Shown piece after piece: positions 53,631 through 62,135 of a stretch of DNA of 64,000 bases (position 1 is its first letter; every line of letters starts with the position of its first letter). This DNA comes from Demequina capsici (GTDB taxonomy: Bacteria; Actinomycetota; Actinomycetes; Actinomycetales; Demequinaceae). The notes beneath the pieces are model-generated. The model did not search any database and was not told the origin of the DNA. It saw nothing but the letters and a program-made list of their open reading frames with translations. The stretch covers positions 2,604,001 through 2,668,000 of the forward strand of contig NZ_CP134880.1 in the NCBI RefSeq assembly GCF_032102965.1. Reading direction: 5' to 3'. The position numbers were made by a program, and so were the translations under genes.

Positions 53631-54212
53631 ATGATCGAGGGGGATCCGCAGCGCGCGACGTTCGACGCCGCGATCGCCGAGCTGGACGAACGCAGCCGCC
53701 GTCGGGACGTCTCCTTCGCGACCTGGAAGGCCAGGAACGCGCTCTGGTCCACCGGGGTCCACGCAGCCGCCTGGACCACGTTCAACGTCGCCTACGCCGT
53801 CACGGGCGAGCCTCCGTCGACCACCTCGGGCGGCATGCTCGGCATCGTCATGGTGCTGACCGGCTTCATCTCCTGGATGCTGCTGTCCGAGTGGATGTGC
53901 GGCATCGCGTACGTGCGTCGCAGCCAGGGGCTCACCATGCCGAGCAATGCGTGGATCTACTTCTCGTGGTGGATCCCCGTCGCCGAGCTGTTCTCCCCCG
54001 CGAGGACGATGCGACGGCTCGGCCAGGGGGCGGTGAGCACCTGGCTCCTGCTCGCGTGGTGGCTTCCTTGGCTGGTCGCGACCGGCCTGGTCACGGCCCG
54101 GGACTCGGCTGCGGACCCGACGCAGCCCGCGCTCGTCGCCGCGACAGCGATCGTCGTGTCCAGGCTCGCGCTTCAACGGATCATCCGGCGGGTCTCGACC
54201 GCCGTGGCCTGA
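53631..54212 (+). CDS. DUF4328 membrane protein
   Basis: 193 aa with about four membrane helices after a charged N-terminal helix. The DUF4328 signature is SNAWIYFSWWIPVAELFSPA, where an aromatic-Pro stretch precedes a conserved basic loop. Function unknown. It starts 35 bases after trkA and may be cotranscribed. A second protein of the same family is encoded at 55973. Confidence 0.8.
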   Translation: MIEGDPQRATFDAAIAELDERSRRRDVSFATWKARNALWSTGVHAAAWTTFNVAYAVTGEPPSTTSGGMLGIVMVLTGFISWMLLSEWMCGIAYVRRSQGLTMPSNAWIYFSWWIPVAELFSPARTMRRLGQGAVSTWLLLAWWLPWLVATGLVTARDSAADPTQPALVAATAIVVSRLALQRIIRRVSTAVA

Positions 54213-54274
54213 TCGTGTCCTTCACGTGCCTGGATCGTGACCACCCCACGCTTCTGCGCAGATGTTCGTCCTCC

Positions 54275-54280
54275 TAGCAT
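54275..54280 (+). promoter_or_regulatory. -10 box for leaderless DUF4349 gene
   Basis: TAGCAT, 7 nt before the ATG at 54288. Confidence 0.4.
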
Positions 54281-54287
54281 GAGGACT

Positions 54288-55241
54288 ATGGGGACACAGC
54301 TCGGGGGGTACGGACGTCAGGCGCGTCGCGCGGGCGTCATCATCGGCTTGCTCGCGATGGCAGGCATGCTCACCGCTTGCTCGGGCTCGGGAGCCTCGGA
54401 CAGCGCCGGGTCATACGCGGGCGGCGACACGGAGGCCGCCTACGACGGCGATTCGGCGGCGGTGACCGACACCACCGACACCACGTCCACCTCGTCGCAG
54501 GACGACGCCGTGATCGTGACCGGCTCGGTGTACATGACGGTCGATGACCCGATCGGCACCGCCGACACCGTCGTCACGCTCGTCGAGTCGAGCGGAGGAC
54601 GCATCGACGGCCGCAGCGAGACCGCTCCATCCGAGGGCTACGGCGGCGCCGCGATGCTCACCCTGCGGATCCCCGCCGACCAGGTGGACGCCGTCGTGGC
54701 CCAGCTGCGGACGCTCGGCACGATCGACGAGCTCAGCACGCAGAGCCGGAACGTCGGCGACGAGGTCACCGACCTCGACGCGAGGATCTCGACGTTGCGG
54801 GCCTCGACCACCCGCATCGAGGGCCTGTTGGACTCCGCCAAGGACATCGACGACATCATCGCGCTCGAGGACGAGCTCGCGAGCCGTCAAGCCGAGCTCC
54901 AGAGCCTCGAGGCGCAGCAGCGCGGCCTCAGCGATCAGGTGGCGCTGTCCACGATCGAGCTGTCGCTCACGACCGAGCCTGTGGACGCGATCATCATCGA
55001 CGACAGCCCCTCGAACTTCTGGGACGGGATCGTCTCGGGCTGGAACGGCCTCGTGACCGTCGTGTCCGCCGCGCTCGTCGTGCTCGGGGTGCTGCTGCCG
55101 TGGGCGCTCGCCGCAGGGCTCGTGACGGTCGCGGGGCTCGCCGTGGTCCGGCTCGTCAGGTCGAGGCGCACCGCGTCGGCTGTCGACGACGATCAGCCGG
55201 CGCCTGCGAGCGCGGCGACCACCTCGTCGTCCGTGGACTGA
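54288..55241 (+). CDS. DUF4349 lipoprotein with coiled coil and C-terminal helix
   Basis: 317 aa from the ATG at 54288; a GTG at 54237 and ATG at 54279 are upstream of or inside the -10 box. The signal peptide ends in a lipobox (GMLTACSGS). The DUF4349 core follows (VIVTGSVYMTVDDPIGTADT, SGGRIDGRSETAPSEGYGGA, LRIPADQVDAVVAQLRTLGT), then a coiled coil (about 165-220), a C-terminal helix (LVTVVSAALVVLGVLLPWAL) and a short cytoplasmic tail. Its last 49 bases overlap the convergent phosphoribosyltransferase gene. Function unknown. Confidence 0.88.
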   Translation: MGTQLGGYGRQARRAGVIIGLLAMAGMLTACSGSGASDSAGSYAGGDTEAAYDGDSAAVTDTTDTTSTSSQDDAVIVTGSVYMTVDDPIGTADTVVTLVESSGGRIDGRSETAPSEGYGGAAMLTLRIPADQVDAVVAQLRTLGTIDELSTQSRNVGDEVTDLDARISTLRASTTRIEGLLDSAKDIDDIIALEDELASRQAELQSLEAQQRGLSDQVALSTIELSLTTEPVDAIIIDDSPSNFWDGIVSGWNGLVTVVSAALVVLGVLLPWALAAGLVTVAGLAVVRLVRSRRTASAVDDDQPAPASAATTSSSVD

Positions 55242-55831
55242 CGGAAGTCCTCGTACCACTGCCCCACCGCGTCCATCGGCTGCGGGATCAGCACCGCGAT
55301 CGCGGCGTCCGCCTCGTGCGACAGCGAGTCGATGACGTCGCCGGGCGCGACGCCCACGGCCACGATGATGCGACCCGCGCCCCTGGCCCTGCACACGGCG
55401 ATGGCAGCACGCACGGTCCCGCCGGTCGCGATCCCGTCGTCCACGATCACGACCGTGCGCCCCGCCACCCGTGCGGGCGGCATGTCACCGCGGTACAGGA
55501 CGACGCGCCGATCCAGCTCCGCGCGCTCCCGGGAGACGACCACGTCCACGGCGGCGTCGCTCAGACCGGCCATCGCGAGCGTCGCCAGGTCCGTCACCTG
55601 CACGTCGTCCTCACCCAGCGCGCCGAAGCCGAACTCCTCATGTCCAGGGACGCCAAGCTTGCGGACCACCAGCACGTCCAGGTCCAGGTGAAGCGTGTCC
55701 GCCACCGCCCTGGCCACGATCACGCCGCCTCGCGGAAGCCCCAGCACGAGCGCGTCATCGCCTTCCAGCAGGGGCTCCAGGAGTCGCGCCACGGCCGCCC
55801 CCGCCTCCACGCGGTCGCGCAGGCGGTTCAT
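55193..55831 (-). CDS. Phosphoribosyltransferase domain protein
   Basis: 212 aa type I PRTase. The PRPP-binding loop is VVIVDDGIATGGTVRAAIAV near residue 130, and the flexible and PPi loops match predicted phosphoribosyltransferases with LGLPRGGVIVARAVADTLHL at the N-terminus. The base substrate cannot be told. The ATG at 55831 lies 6 nt after TAGGCT. It converges on and overlaps the DUF4349 gene by 49 bases. Confidence 0.88.
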   Translation of the reverse strand: MNRLRDRVEAGAAVARLLEPLLEGDDALVLGLPRGGVIVARAVADTLHLDLDVLVVRKLGVPGHEEFGFGALGEDDVQVTDLATLAMAGLSDAAVDVVVSRERAELDRRVVLYRGDMPPARVAGRTVVIVDDGIATGGTVRAAIAVCRARGAGRIIVAVGVAPGDVIDSLSHEADAAIAVLIPQPMDAVGQWYEDFRQSTDDEVVAALAGAG

Positions 55832-55837
55832 GCCTTC

Positions 55838-55843
55838 AGCCTA
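55838..55843 (-). promoter_or_regulatory. -10 box for leaderless PRTase gene
   Basis: TAGGCT on the minus strand, 6 nt before the ATG at 55831. Confidence 0.5.
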
Positions 55844-55972
55844 GGCGCGCACACCTGGCGACGCGCGGCACCGCGCTCACCGTGGCCGCACGATCCTCGC
55901 GACCCGGGACCATCCTTCGCTATCGTGGCCGGACCGAGCATGGCGGAGGCCGTGTGGACCCAGGAGGACACG

Positions 55973-56581
55973 ATGGCCGACCCTGACGAGGCACCACAGC
56001 ACGACGAGACCAACGACGCCACGAGCGCAGGCGCTCAGTCGCCCGCCGCCGCGCCGCTCGCGGTCGCCGCGCGCCAGGCGCGGACGTGGACCGGCGTCTA
56101 CACCGCCGTCGTGGCCGCGAGCGCGGCGCTGCTGGTCGCCTACCTCTTCGGGGTGGTGCCGCTGACTCCGGACACCCTCCTCACGATCTACGCCGCGATC
56201 GGCGTCGGCGCGGTGATGGGCTGGATGCGGCTGGCCGCGTGGATGGGTCAGGTGCGCACGGCTTTGGCCGCGCGTGGCGCGCAGGTGCCGCCGCCGTGGC
56301 AGATCTGGCTGAGCTGGCTCATCCCGGTGTACGCGTGGTTCGGTCCCTTCCAGGCGATGAGGCTCCTGACCGCGGGCGTCGAGGGCATCGCTCCTGTGCG
56401 GAGCCGCTGGTGGGGCAGCTTCATCATCGCGGGCTTCCTGTGGTTCCAGGTGTACCTGCTCGGCGGTGCCGCGCTCGCGATGATCGGGTTCGCGGGCTCG
56501 GCGGTGTCGCTGTTCTTCTCCTCTCGCGCGCTGCGCGAGCTGATCGCCCGCACCACGGAGTCGGTAGCCGGTCCTGCCTGA
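55973..56581 (+). CDS. DUF4328-like membrane protein
   Basis: 202 aa from the ATG at 55973, which has AGGAGG 5 nt upstream; an in-frame ATG at 55939 lacks such a site. A 40-residue acidic, Gln/Asp-rich N-terminal tail precedes four helices, with WQIWLSWLIPVYAWFGPFQA matching the signature of the 53631 protein. Function unknown. A strong terminator follows at 56618, then the IS481 element. Confidence 0.75.
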   Translation: MADPDEAPQHDETNDATSAGAQSPAAAPLAVAARQARTWTGVYTAVVAASAALLVAYLFGVVPLTPDTLLTIYAAIGVGAVMGWMRLAAWMGQVRTALAARGAQVPPPWQIWLSWLIPVYAWFGPFQAMRLLTAGVEGIAPVRSRWWGSFIIAGFLWFQVYLLGGAALAMIGFAGSAVSLFFSSRALRELIARTTESVAGPA

Positions 56582-56617
56582 GGCCGCCCGGCCCGCCGCC
56601 CCCTGCCCGCACAGGCA

Positions 56618-56652
56618 GACGCCCCCGGGGCCTGAGGCTCCCCGAGGGCGTC
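56618..56652 (+). terminator. Intrinsic terminator-like hairpin
   Basis: Stem GACGCCC-c-CGGGG paired with CCCCG-a-GGGCGTC, loop about 9 nt, 37 bp after the DUF4328-like gene. No clear U-tract. Confidence 0.7.
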
Positions 56653-56685
56653 GTCCCTTGGCGATACGTCGGAGAAGGGGGGCCT

Positions 56686-56691
56686 TCTAGA
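56686..56691. repeat. Target duplication, left copy
   Basis: TCTAGA directly beside the left end of the IS element; an identical copy stands at the right end. It fits the NCTAGN target of the IS481 family. Confidence 0.7.
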
Positions 56692-56706
56692 TGTAGTGCC
56701 CAGGGA
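56692..56706 (+). repeat. IS481 left terminal inverted repeat
   Basis: TGTAGTGCCCAGGGA, identical to the complement of 57762-57776. Confidence 0.92.
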
Positions 56707-56732
56707 CGTTGTTTGAATCTTGGGCGATGAAG

Positions 56733-56787
56733 AGAACCTCCAGGCAGAGTGGAGTTGCTACCACTTCGCTCTGAACCTGGAGGTTCT
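56733..56787 (+). promoter_or_regulatory. Hairpin masking the transposase ribosome site
   Basis: AGAACCTCCAG (56733-56743) is perfectly complementary to CTGGAGGTTCT (56777-56787), with an inner CAGAG/CTCTG stem. The right arm contains the GGAGG ribosome site (56779-56783) and ends 1 nt before the GTG start, so transcripts entering from outside would fold and block translation. Confidence 0.75.
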
Positions 56788-56788
56788 C

Positions 56789-57781
56789 GTGTCCCACGCT
56801 AATGCCGCGCTCACTCCTGTCCAACGCGCCCGGATCGGTCGGATGGTCGTCGATGACGGCTGGAGCATCGCTGAAGCGGCCCGCTACTTCCGTGTCTCCT
56901 GGCCCACGGCGGCGAAGTGGGTGCAGCGCTACCTCGAGATGGGTCGGGTCGGCATGGACGACCGCTCCTCACGCCCACACCGCTCACCAAACAAGACGGC
57001 GCAACCATTGGTGCGCAAGATCGTGCACAAGCGCATCAAGACCAGACGCGGGCCAGTGGAGATCGCTTCCCTCACGGGCGTGCCCGCGTCGACCGTGTAC
57101 GCCGTGCTGAAACGCTGCCGCCTGAACCGCCTGTCCCACGTCGACGTCGCCACGGGTGAGCCTGCCCGGCGCTACGAGCACGACCATCCTGGCTCGCTGA
57201 TCCACGTCGATGTGAAGAAGCTGGGCAACATCCCTGATGGCGGCGGGTGGCGCACCGTCGGACGGCAGCAAGGATGGCGCAACCGGGCCGGCACGCCAGG
57301 CAAGGACCGCTCTAAGCACCGAGGCGTGCTGATGCGTCACGCGTACGTCCACACGGTCATCGACGACCACTCCCGCGTCGCGTACGCCGAGATCCACAAC
57401 GATGAGACCGCCGCCACCGCGATCGGAGTCCTGGTCCGTGCAGTCGCGTGGTTCGCCGCCCGCGGCGTCCACGTCGAAGCCGTGCTGTCCGACAACGGCA
57501 GCTGCTACCGCTCGAATGCCTGGCGCGATACCTGCCGCGACCTGGGCATCAAGCACCGCCGTACCCGGCCGTACCGGCCCCAGACCAACGGCAAGATCGA
57601 ACGCTTCCACCGCACCCTGGCGGACGGCTGGGCATACTCGAAGCACTACAACTCCGAGAAAGCCCGCCGAGCCGCCCTACCGGCCTGGCTGCACTTCTAC
57701 AACCACCACCGGCAACACTCCGCCATCGGCAAGGTTCCACCCATCACCAGGTTGAACAACCTCCCTGGGCACTACATCTAG
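56789..57781 (+). CDS. IS481-family DDE transposase
   Basis: 330 aa from the GTG at 56789, which has GGAGG 5 nt upstream; a TTG at 56720 opens a longer frame but lacks a ribosome site and lies in the hairpin leader. N-terminal helix-turn-helix ([20 protein letters not shown]), then an rve/DDE core with the acidic triad in [25 protein letters not shown] and [15 protein letters not shown]. The last codons encode GHYI and the TAG stop lies outside the element, in the right target duplication. Full length, apparently functional. Confidence 0.93.
   Translation: MSHANAALTPVQRARIGRMVVDDGWSIAEAARYFRVSWPTAAKWVQRYLEMGRVGMDDRSSRPHRSPNKTAQPLVRKIVHKRIKTRRGPVEIASLTGVPASTVYAVLKRCRLNRLSHVDVATGEPARRYEHDHPGSLIHVDVKKLGNIPDGGGWRTVGRQQGWRNRAGTPGKDRSKHRGVLMRHAYVHTVIDDHSRVAYAEIHNDETAATAIGVLVRAVAWFAARGVHVEAVLSDNGSCYRSNAWRDTCRDLGIKHRRTRPYRPQTNGKIERFHRTLADGWAYSKHYNSEKARRAALPAWLHFYNHHRQHSAIGKVPPITRLNNLPGHYI
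57762..57776 (-). repeat. IS481 right terminal inverted repeat
   Basis: Complement reads TGTAGTGCCCAGGGA, the same as the left end. Confidence 0.92.
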
Positions 57782-57782
57782 A
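57777..57782. repeat. Target duplication, right copy
   Basis: TCTAGA; its CTAG supplies the TAG stop of the transposase on the plus strand and the TAG stop of cellobiose phosphorylase on the minus strand. Confidence 0.7.
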
Positions 57783-60201
57783 CGACCGCCTCGACCTGGA
57801 CGACGCTTCCGGGCGCCGCGTAGGGGACGTGCATCCCGTCCACGGGCTCGCCGTCCACGGTCAGGCTCGCGCCCTTGCCGCCCGAGTTGACCACGTGGAT
57901 CACGTAGGTCGCACCACGGACCACGCGGCGCACGGTGAACTCGCCGATCTCCGCGCCGATGCAGGGGTCGACGATCAGGCCGTCGTAGTCGGGGCGGACG
58001 CCCAGCAGGTGCTGCGAGACCGCCACGAAGTTCCATGACGCGGTGCCGGTGAGCCACGAGTTCTTCGCCTCGCCGTGGCGGGACGCGTCCTTGCCGGCGA
58101 TCATCTGCGCGTAGACGTACGGCTCGAGGCGGTGCACCTCGGACTGCTCCTCGCGGTAGGCAGGGGCGATCTGCTTCCAGTACTCCCACGCGATCTCGGC
58201 ACGGCCAAGGACGGTCTCACCGATGATGATCCACGGGTTGTTGTGGCAGAAGATGCCCGCATTCTCCTTGTAGCCCGGCGGGTACGTGGAGACCTCGCCC
58301 AGCTCCACGCGGTACTCGGTGTAGGCCGGGTTCAGCAGGACGATGCCGTGCGGGGTGTTGAGACGCTCGCGGACGGAGTCGAGCGCGCGCGCGGCCTGGC
58401 CCGTCTCGACGCCGATGCCGCCCATGACGCAGAAGCCCTGAGGCTCGATCCAGATCTTGCCCTCCTCGTTGAGGTGGCTGCCGACCGGGTTGCCGTAGTA
58501 GTCGAACGCACGCGTGAACCAGTCGCCGTCCCAGCCATGCTCGAGCACGGCCGCCTTCATGCCGGCGATCGCGGCCTCTGCACGCTCCGCCTCGGCGAGG
58601 TCGCCTCGATGCCGCGCCAGTGCCGCGTACTCGGGGCCGATCGAGGCGAACATGCCCGCGATCAGCACCGACTCGGCCACTCCCCCGGTCTTGTTGCCGG
58701 TGGTCTGGAACGACTCGCCCGGCTCGGTGGAGAAGCAGTTGAGGTTGAGGCAGTCGTTCCAGTCGGCGCGACCGATGAGGGGCAGGCCGTGGGGGCCGGC
58801 CTTCTCGAGCGGATGGTCGAACGAGCGGCGCAGGTGCTCCATCAAGGACCGCGCCTTCGACTCGTCGTTGTCGAAAGGGACCATCTCGTCGAGGATCGCG
58901 AAGTCGCCGGTCTCTTTGATGTAGGCGGCGACGCCCAGGATGAGCCACAGCGGGTCGTCGTTGAAGCCCGATCCGAGCACGTGGTTGCCGCGCTTCGTGA
59001 GCGGCTGGTACTGGTGGTAGGCGCTGCCGTCCTCGAACTGGGTGGCGGCGATGTCGAGGATGCGCTCCCGGGCACGTTCGGGCACCAGGTGCACGAAGCC
59101 CAGCAGGTCCTGGGACGAGTCGCGGAACCCCATGCCGCGTCCCATGCCGGTCTCGAAGAACGACGCGGAGCGGGACATGTTGTAGGTGACCATGCACTGG
59201 TACTGGTTCCAGATGTTGACGGAGCGGTCGAGCCGCTCGTCACCGGACTCGACGGTGTAGGAACCGAGCAGGCCGTCCCAGTAGGCGTTGAGCTCGGCGA
59301 AGGACGCGAGCGTGTCCTCGTCGGTGGCGAACGAGGCGAGCAGCTCGTGGGCGCCCACCTTGTTGATGATGCCGGGCTGCTCCCACTTGGCGTCCTGGTC
59401 GTTCTCCAGGTAGCCGAGCACGAAGGTGAAGGCCTTGCTCTCGCCGGGCTCGAGCGTCACCTTGAGGTGGTGCGACGCGATCGGGTACCAGCCCGAGGCC
59501 ATCGAGTCGCCCGAGACGCCCGCATGCGGCACCGCGGCCTCGTGGAAGCCGTTGCCGAACCCGAGGAACGTGTCGCGGTCGGTGTCGAAGCCGTCGATGG
59601 GGGCGTTGACGCCGTAGACCGCATAGTGGTTGCGACGCTCGCGGTACTCCGTCTTGTGATAGATCGCGCCGTCGACCACCTCCACCTCGCCGATGGAGAG
59701 GTTGCGCTGGTAGTTGGTTTGGTCGTCCTCCGCGTTCCACAGGTTGAACTCGAGGAAGCTGAACAGCGCCAGCTCCTTGACCGCCTCGGTGTCGTTGCGC
59801 AGCTCGACCCGGTGGACCTCCGCGTTCACGCCGACGGGCACGAACAGCAGCACGGACGCGGTGACCCCGCCGCGCGAGCCGGTGATGCGGGTGTATCCCA
59901 TGCCGTGCCGGGTCTCGAACGAGTCGAGCTCCTTCTTGTACGGCCGGTACGAGGGGCTCCACACGTCCCCGCCGTCGTTGATCGAGAAGTAGCGGCCGCC
60001 GTCGTCCACGGGGACGTTGTTGTAGCGGTAGCGCGTCAGGCGGCGCAGCTTGGCGTCGCGGTAGAAGCTGTAGCCGCCGCCGGTGTGCGACACGAGGCCG
60101 AAGAAGTCCTGCGACCCGAGGTAGTTGATCCACGGGTACGGCGTGTGGGGGGTCTCGATGACGTATTCACGGGCTTCATCGTCGAAGTGGCCGTAGCGCA
60201 T
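57778..60201 (-). CDS. cbp: Cellobiose phosphorylase (GH94)
   Basis: 807 aa cytosolic enzyme that splits cellobiose with phosphate into glucose 1-phosphate and glucose. The N-terminus [20 protein letters not shown] and [19 protein letters not shown] are nearly those of the Cellvibrio gilvus enzyme as I recall it. The (alpha/alpha)6 barrel carries the general acid in the D-W-N-D motif at residues 480-483 ([16 protein letters not shown]). Length is normal for the family, so the IS inserted in its stop codon did not shorten it. A LacI-type operator overlaps its promoter, suggesting induction by cellobiose or a derivative. Confidence 0.95.
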   Translation of the reverse strand: MRYGHFDDEAREYVIETPHTPYPWINYLGSQDFFGLVSHTGGGYSFYRDAKLRRLTRYRYNNVPVDDGGRYFSINDGGDVWSPSYRPYKKELDSFETRHGMGYTRITGSRGGVTASVLLFVPVGVNAEVHRVELRNDTEAVKELALFSFLEFNLWNAEDDQTNYQRNLSIGEVEVVDGAIYHKTEYRERRNHYAVYGVNAPIDGFDTDRDTFLGFGNGFHEAAVPHAGVSGDSMASGWYPIASHHLKVTLEPGESKAFTFVLGYLENDQDAKWEQPGIINKVGAHELLASFATDEDTLASFAELNAYWDGLLGSYTVESGDERLDRSVNIWNQYQCMVTYNMSRSASFFETGMGRGMGFRDSSQDLLGFVHLVPERARERILDIAATQFEDGSAYHQYQPLTKRGNHVLGSGFNDDPLWLILGVAAYIKETGDFAILDEMVPFDNDESKARSLMEHLRRSFDHPLEKAGPHGLPLIGRADWNDCLNLNCFSTEPGESFQTTGNKTGGVAESVLIAGMFASIGPEYAALARHRGDLAEAERAEAAIAGMKAAVLEHGWDGDWFTRAFDYYGNPVGSHLNEEGKIWIEPQGFCVMGGIGVETGQAARALDSVRERLNTPHGIVLLNPAYTEYRVELGEVSTYPPGYKENAGIFCHNNPWIIIGETVLGRAEIAWEYWKQIAPAYREEQSEVHRLEPYVYAQMIAGKDASRHGEAKNSWLTGTASWNFVAVSQHLLGVRPDYDGLIVDPCIGAEIGEFTVRRVVRGATYVIHVVNSGGKGASLTVDGEPVDGMHVPYAAPGSVVQVEAVV

Positions 60202-60237
60202 GGGTCAAGCCTTCCAAAGTCTGCGGAACCGCGCCGG

Positions 60238-60249
60238 GAGAGCGCTCTC
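60238..60249. promoter_or_regulatory. LacI-family (CebR-like) operator at cbp promoter
   Basis: Perfect 12-bp palindrome GAGAGCGCTCTC, 36 bp upstream of the cbp start. It differs by little from the CebR/CelR box TGGGAGCGCTCCCA that controls cellobiose genes in Streptomyces and Thermobifida. Confidence 0.75.
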
Positions 60250-60251
60250 AC

Positions 60252-60257
60252 AGAGTA
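60252..60257 (-). promoter_or_regulatory. -10 box of cbp promoter
   Basis: TACTCT on the minus strand; the expected RNA start, about 7 nt on, falls inside the palindrome at 60238-60249, so a bound repressor would block initiation. Confidence 0.5.
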
Positions 60258-60442
60258 GCCCGAGCGTCGGCATGGTCGTGAACCGAACGTCCCCTCCAGG
60301 GCGTCGAAACGCGTCGAATCGACCGGGAAACCGGTACGAGAGCACCCGCCACGACGTCGTCGCCACGCCGCACGACGCCCCAGGCCGCGCTCCGGCGCAC
60401 GCCCGGGCCCTGACGCGCGCCCCGACCACCTCCCGCGGCGGG

Positions 60443-60448
60443 TAGGTT
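60443..60448 (+). promoter_or_regulatory. -10 box for leaderless dcd
   Basis: TAGGTT, 6 nt before the ATG at 60455. Confidence 0.5.
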
Positions 60449-60454
60449 GGCCCC

Positions 60455-61030
60455 ATGCTGCTCTCCGACCGCGACATCCGCGCCGAGATCGAGTCCGGAC
60501 GGATCGCCCTCGACCCGTACGAGCCCGAGATGATCCAGCCGTCGTCCATCGACGTGAGGCTCGACCGGTTCTTCAGGATCTTCGAGAACCATCGCTACGC
60601 CGTGATCGACCCCGCGCAGGAGCAGCCGGACCTCACGCGGCTCGTCGAGGTGGAGGGCGACGCGCCGTTCGTCCTGCACCCCGGCGAGTTCGTGCTGGGC
60701 TCCACCTTCGAGTCCGTGACACTCCCCGACGACGTCGCGGCACGCCTCGAGGGCAAGTCCTCGCTGGGGCGCCTGGGACTCCTCACGCATTCGACCGCCG
60801 GCTTCATCGACCCGGGCTTCGAAGGCAACGTGACCCTCGAGCTGTCCAACACCGCGACGCTTCCGATCAAGCTCTGGCCGGGCATGAAGATCGGACAGCT
60901 GTGCTTCTTCCGGCTCACGTCCCCAGCGGAGCATCCGTACGGATCGGATCGCTACGGCTCGCGGTACCGCGGGCAGCGCGGCCCCACCGCCTCGCTCAGC
61001 TGGAAGAGCTTCCACCGCACCCAGATCTGA
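60455..61030 (+). CDS. dcd: dCTP deaminase
   Basis: 191 aa. Begins [20 protein letters not shown]; the substrate-binding signature is [20 protein letters not shown], and the catalytic Glu lies in [17 protein letters not shown]. The C-terminal [15 protein letters not shown] closes over the nucleotide. In mycobacteria the same-size protein both deaminates dCTP and cleaves dUTP to dUMP; whether this one is bifunctional cannot be read with certainty. It feeds dTMP synthesis. Confidence 0.95.
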   Translation: MLLSDRDIRAEIESGRIALDPYEPEMIQPSSIDVRLDRFFRIFENHRYAVIDPAQEQPDLTRLVEVEGDAPFVLHPGEFVLGSTFESVTLPDDVAARLEGKSSLGRLGLLTHSTAGFIDPGFEGNVTLELSNTATLPIKLWPGMKIGQLCFFRLTSPAEHPYGSDRYGSRYRGQRGPTASLSWKSFHRTQI

Positions 61031-61068
61031 CGGCCCCGGCCGCTCTGCAGGCGCGGACGCACCCCTGA

Positions 61069-61365
61069 CTACATCGAGCCGGGGTAGCGACGCATCTTCG
61101 TCGCGATCGCGATCACGACGCCGTCGGCATCCCGCGGAAGCTCCAGCTTGAGCACTCCCGAGACAGGCTCGCGGTACCCGGTGAACCAGCCCAGGTCGCG
61201 CATCACGCGACCCAGGTCCGCGAGGCTCTCCGCAAGGTAGCCCCTCTGGTGATCGAAGATGGCGCCGTTCGGCCCCCAGTGGAAGCCGTGGAAGGCCGCC
61301 ACCTCCTGCGCAAGGCGCGGGTCGGAGGCCTGATCCAGCCTCCCGGGCATCGGGATCTTGTCCAT
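61069..61365 (-). CDS. Small hypothetical protein
   Basis: 98 aa, no family recognised. Globular, mixed charge, with aromatic residues in AFHGFHWGPNGAIFDHQRGY and a C-terminal strand-like VVIAIATKMRRYPGSM. No signal or membrane segment. GGAGAGG lies 9 nt before the ATG at 61365. Codon bias fits the neighbours, which supports it as real. It converges on dcd. Confidence 0.6.
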   Translation of the reverse strand: MDKIPMPGRLDQASDPRLAQEVAAFHGFHWGPNGAIFDHQRGYLAESLADLGRVMRDLGWFTGYREPVSGVLKLELPRDADGVVIAIATKMRRYPGSM

Positions 61366-61626
61366 GCGAGCGTTCCTCTCCGTCCGGGGCTACCCGGCCG
61401 ATTCATCGGCCGCTGCGACGCGACGTTGAGCGATCCGGCCTGGAGCGAGGGGCGGCACGCGAGCCGCGCACTCGAGGCCATCCGTTCGGCGTGCGCGCCG
61501 CCCACCCGGATCCGCTGGCAAGGATGTCCGATTCGCACCTTTTCCACAACGCAGCCCACGACCGCACCCGCCGCACTACCGTGCTTCCACGGCGCGAGGG
61601 GGGCTCGCGTCCGAACGGGAGCGACC

Positions 61627-61944
61627 ATGGGCATCTCCACGATGGACTTCGCCGCCAGCCTGCCGCACCGGCCGGCCGGCTGGTATCCGGATCCGATCCG
61701 ACCGGCACGCATGCGCTGGTGGGACGGCGAGGAATGGACCGCCGAAACCGGAGGCGCTCGCACGCCGATCCATACGGCGGCCGCAGCCTTCCCGCCCACG
61801 CCTGTTGCGCCGCCAGCCACCATCGCCTCCCCCGCGCCCCGCAGGCGGCATCCTCTGCTCACCGGCGCCGCCGCGGCTGTGCTCACGGTCACCGTGGTCG
61901 GGGGTGCCGCATACTGGCTCGCCCACCTGGGCATAGCCCTCTGA
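61627..61944 (+). CDS. DUF2510 single-pass membrane protein
   Basis: 105 aa from the ATG at 61627 (MGISTMDFAASLPH). The DUF2510 module RPAGWYPDPIRPARMRWWDG followed by EEWT occupies residues 14-38, then a Pro/Thr/Ala linker and one C-terminal helix (GAAAAVLTVTVVGGAAYWLA). Such cytoplasmic Trp-rich modules are frequent in actinobacterial membrane proteins; their role is unknown. The longer upstream frame is not supported. Confidence 0.75.
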   Translation: MGISTMDFAASLPHRPAGWYPDPIRPARMRWWDGEEWTAETGGARTPIHTAAAAFPPTPVAPPATIASPAPRRRHPLLTGAAAAVLTVTVVGGAAYWLAHLGIAL

Positions 61945-62006
61945 CCCGACCCGCCGCCGGTGCTGCGGGCCGCGCTACACGATTCCTCGCGGTCCCCGGC
62001 GCACGC

Positions 62007-62012
62007 TACGCT
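62007..62012 (+). promoter_or_regulatory. Likely -10 box of thi operon
   Basis: TACGCT about 7-9 nt before the predicted 5' end of the riboswitch. Confidence 0.35.
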
Positions 62013-62020
62013 GGGTTCCA

Positions 62021-62126
62021 CGACAGGGGAGCGCCTCCCGGCAGATGCCGGGATGAGGGCGCTGAGAGTGCGGAAGAGCCGCAGACCCTCGAACCTGATC
62101 CGGCTAGCACCGGCGTAGGGAGTCGA
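62021..62126 (+). ncRNA. TPP riboswitch (THI element)
   Basis: The conserved aptamer parts occur in order: GGGGAGC near 62027, CTGAGAGTGCGG at 62062-62073 (the pyrimidine-sensing core CUGAGA), then GACCCTCGAACCTGATC ending at 62100 and CCGGCGTAGGGAGTCG closing stem P1 with CGAC at 62021-62024. It binds thiamine diphosphate. It precedes thiB-thiP, a thiamine uptake operon, which confirms the reading. Confidence 0.95.
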
Positions 62127-62135
62127 GTCTCGTCC

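Larger units (their letters stand above)
56692..57776 (+). mobile_element. IS481-family insertion sequence, complete
   Basis: 1085 bp with terminal inverted repeats TGTAGTGCCCAGGGA at both ends (15 bp perfect, continuing with one mismatch through GTTGTT), TG...CA termini and a 6-bp TCTAGA duplication. One intact transposase gene. Perfect ends, matching duplication and an undamaged reading frame suggest a recent insertion. Confidence 0.93.

Noticed and set aside
56720..56788. Longer N-terminus of the IS481 transposase from a TTG
   Set aside because: No ribosome site; the stretch forms the regulatory hairpin, and the GTG at 56789 has GGAGG at ideal spacing.
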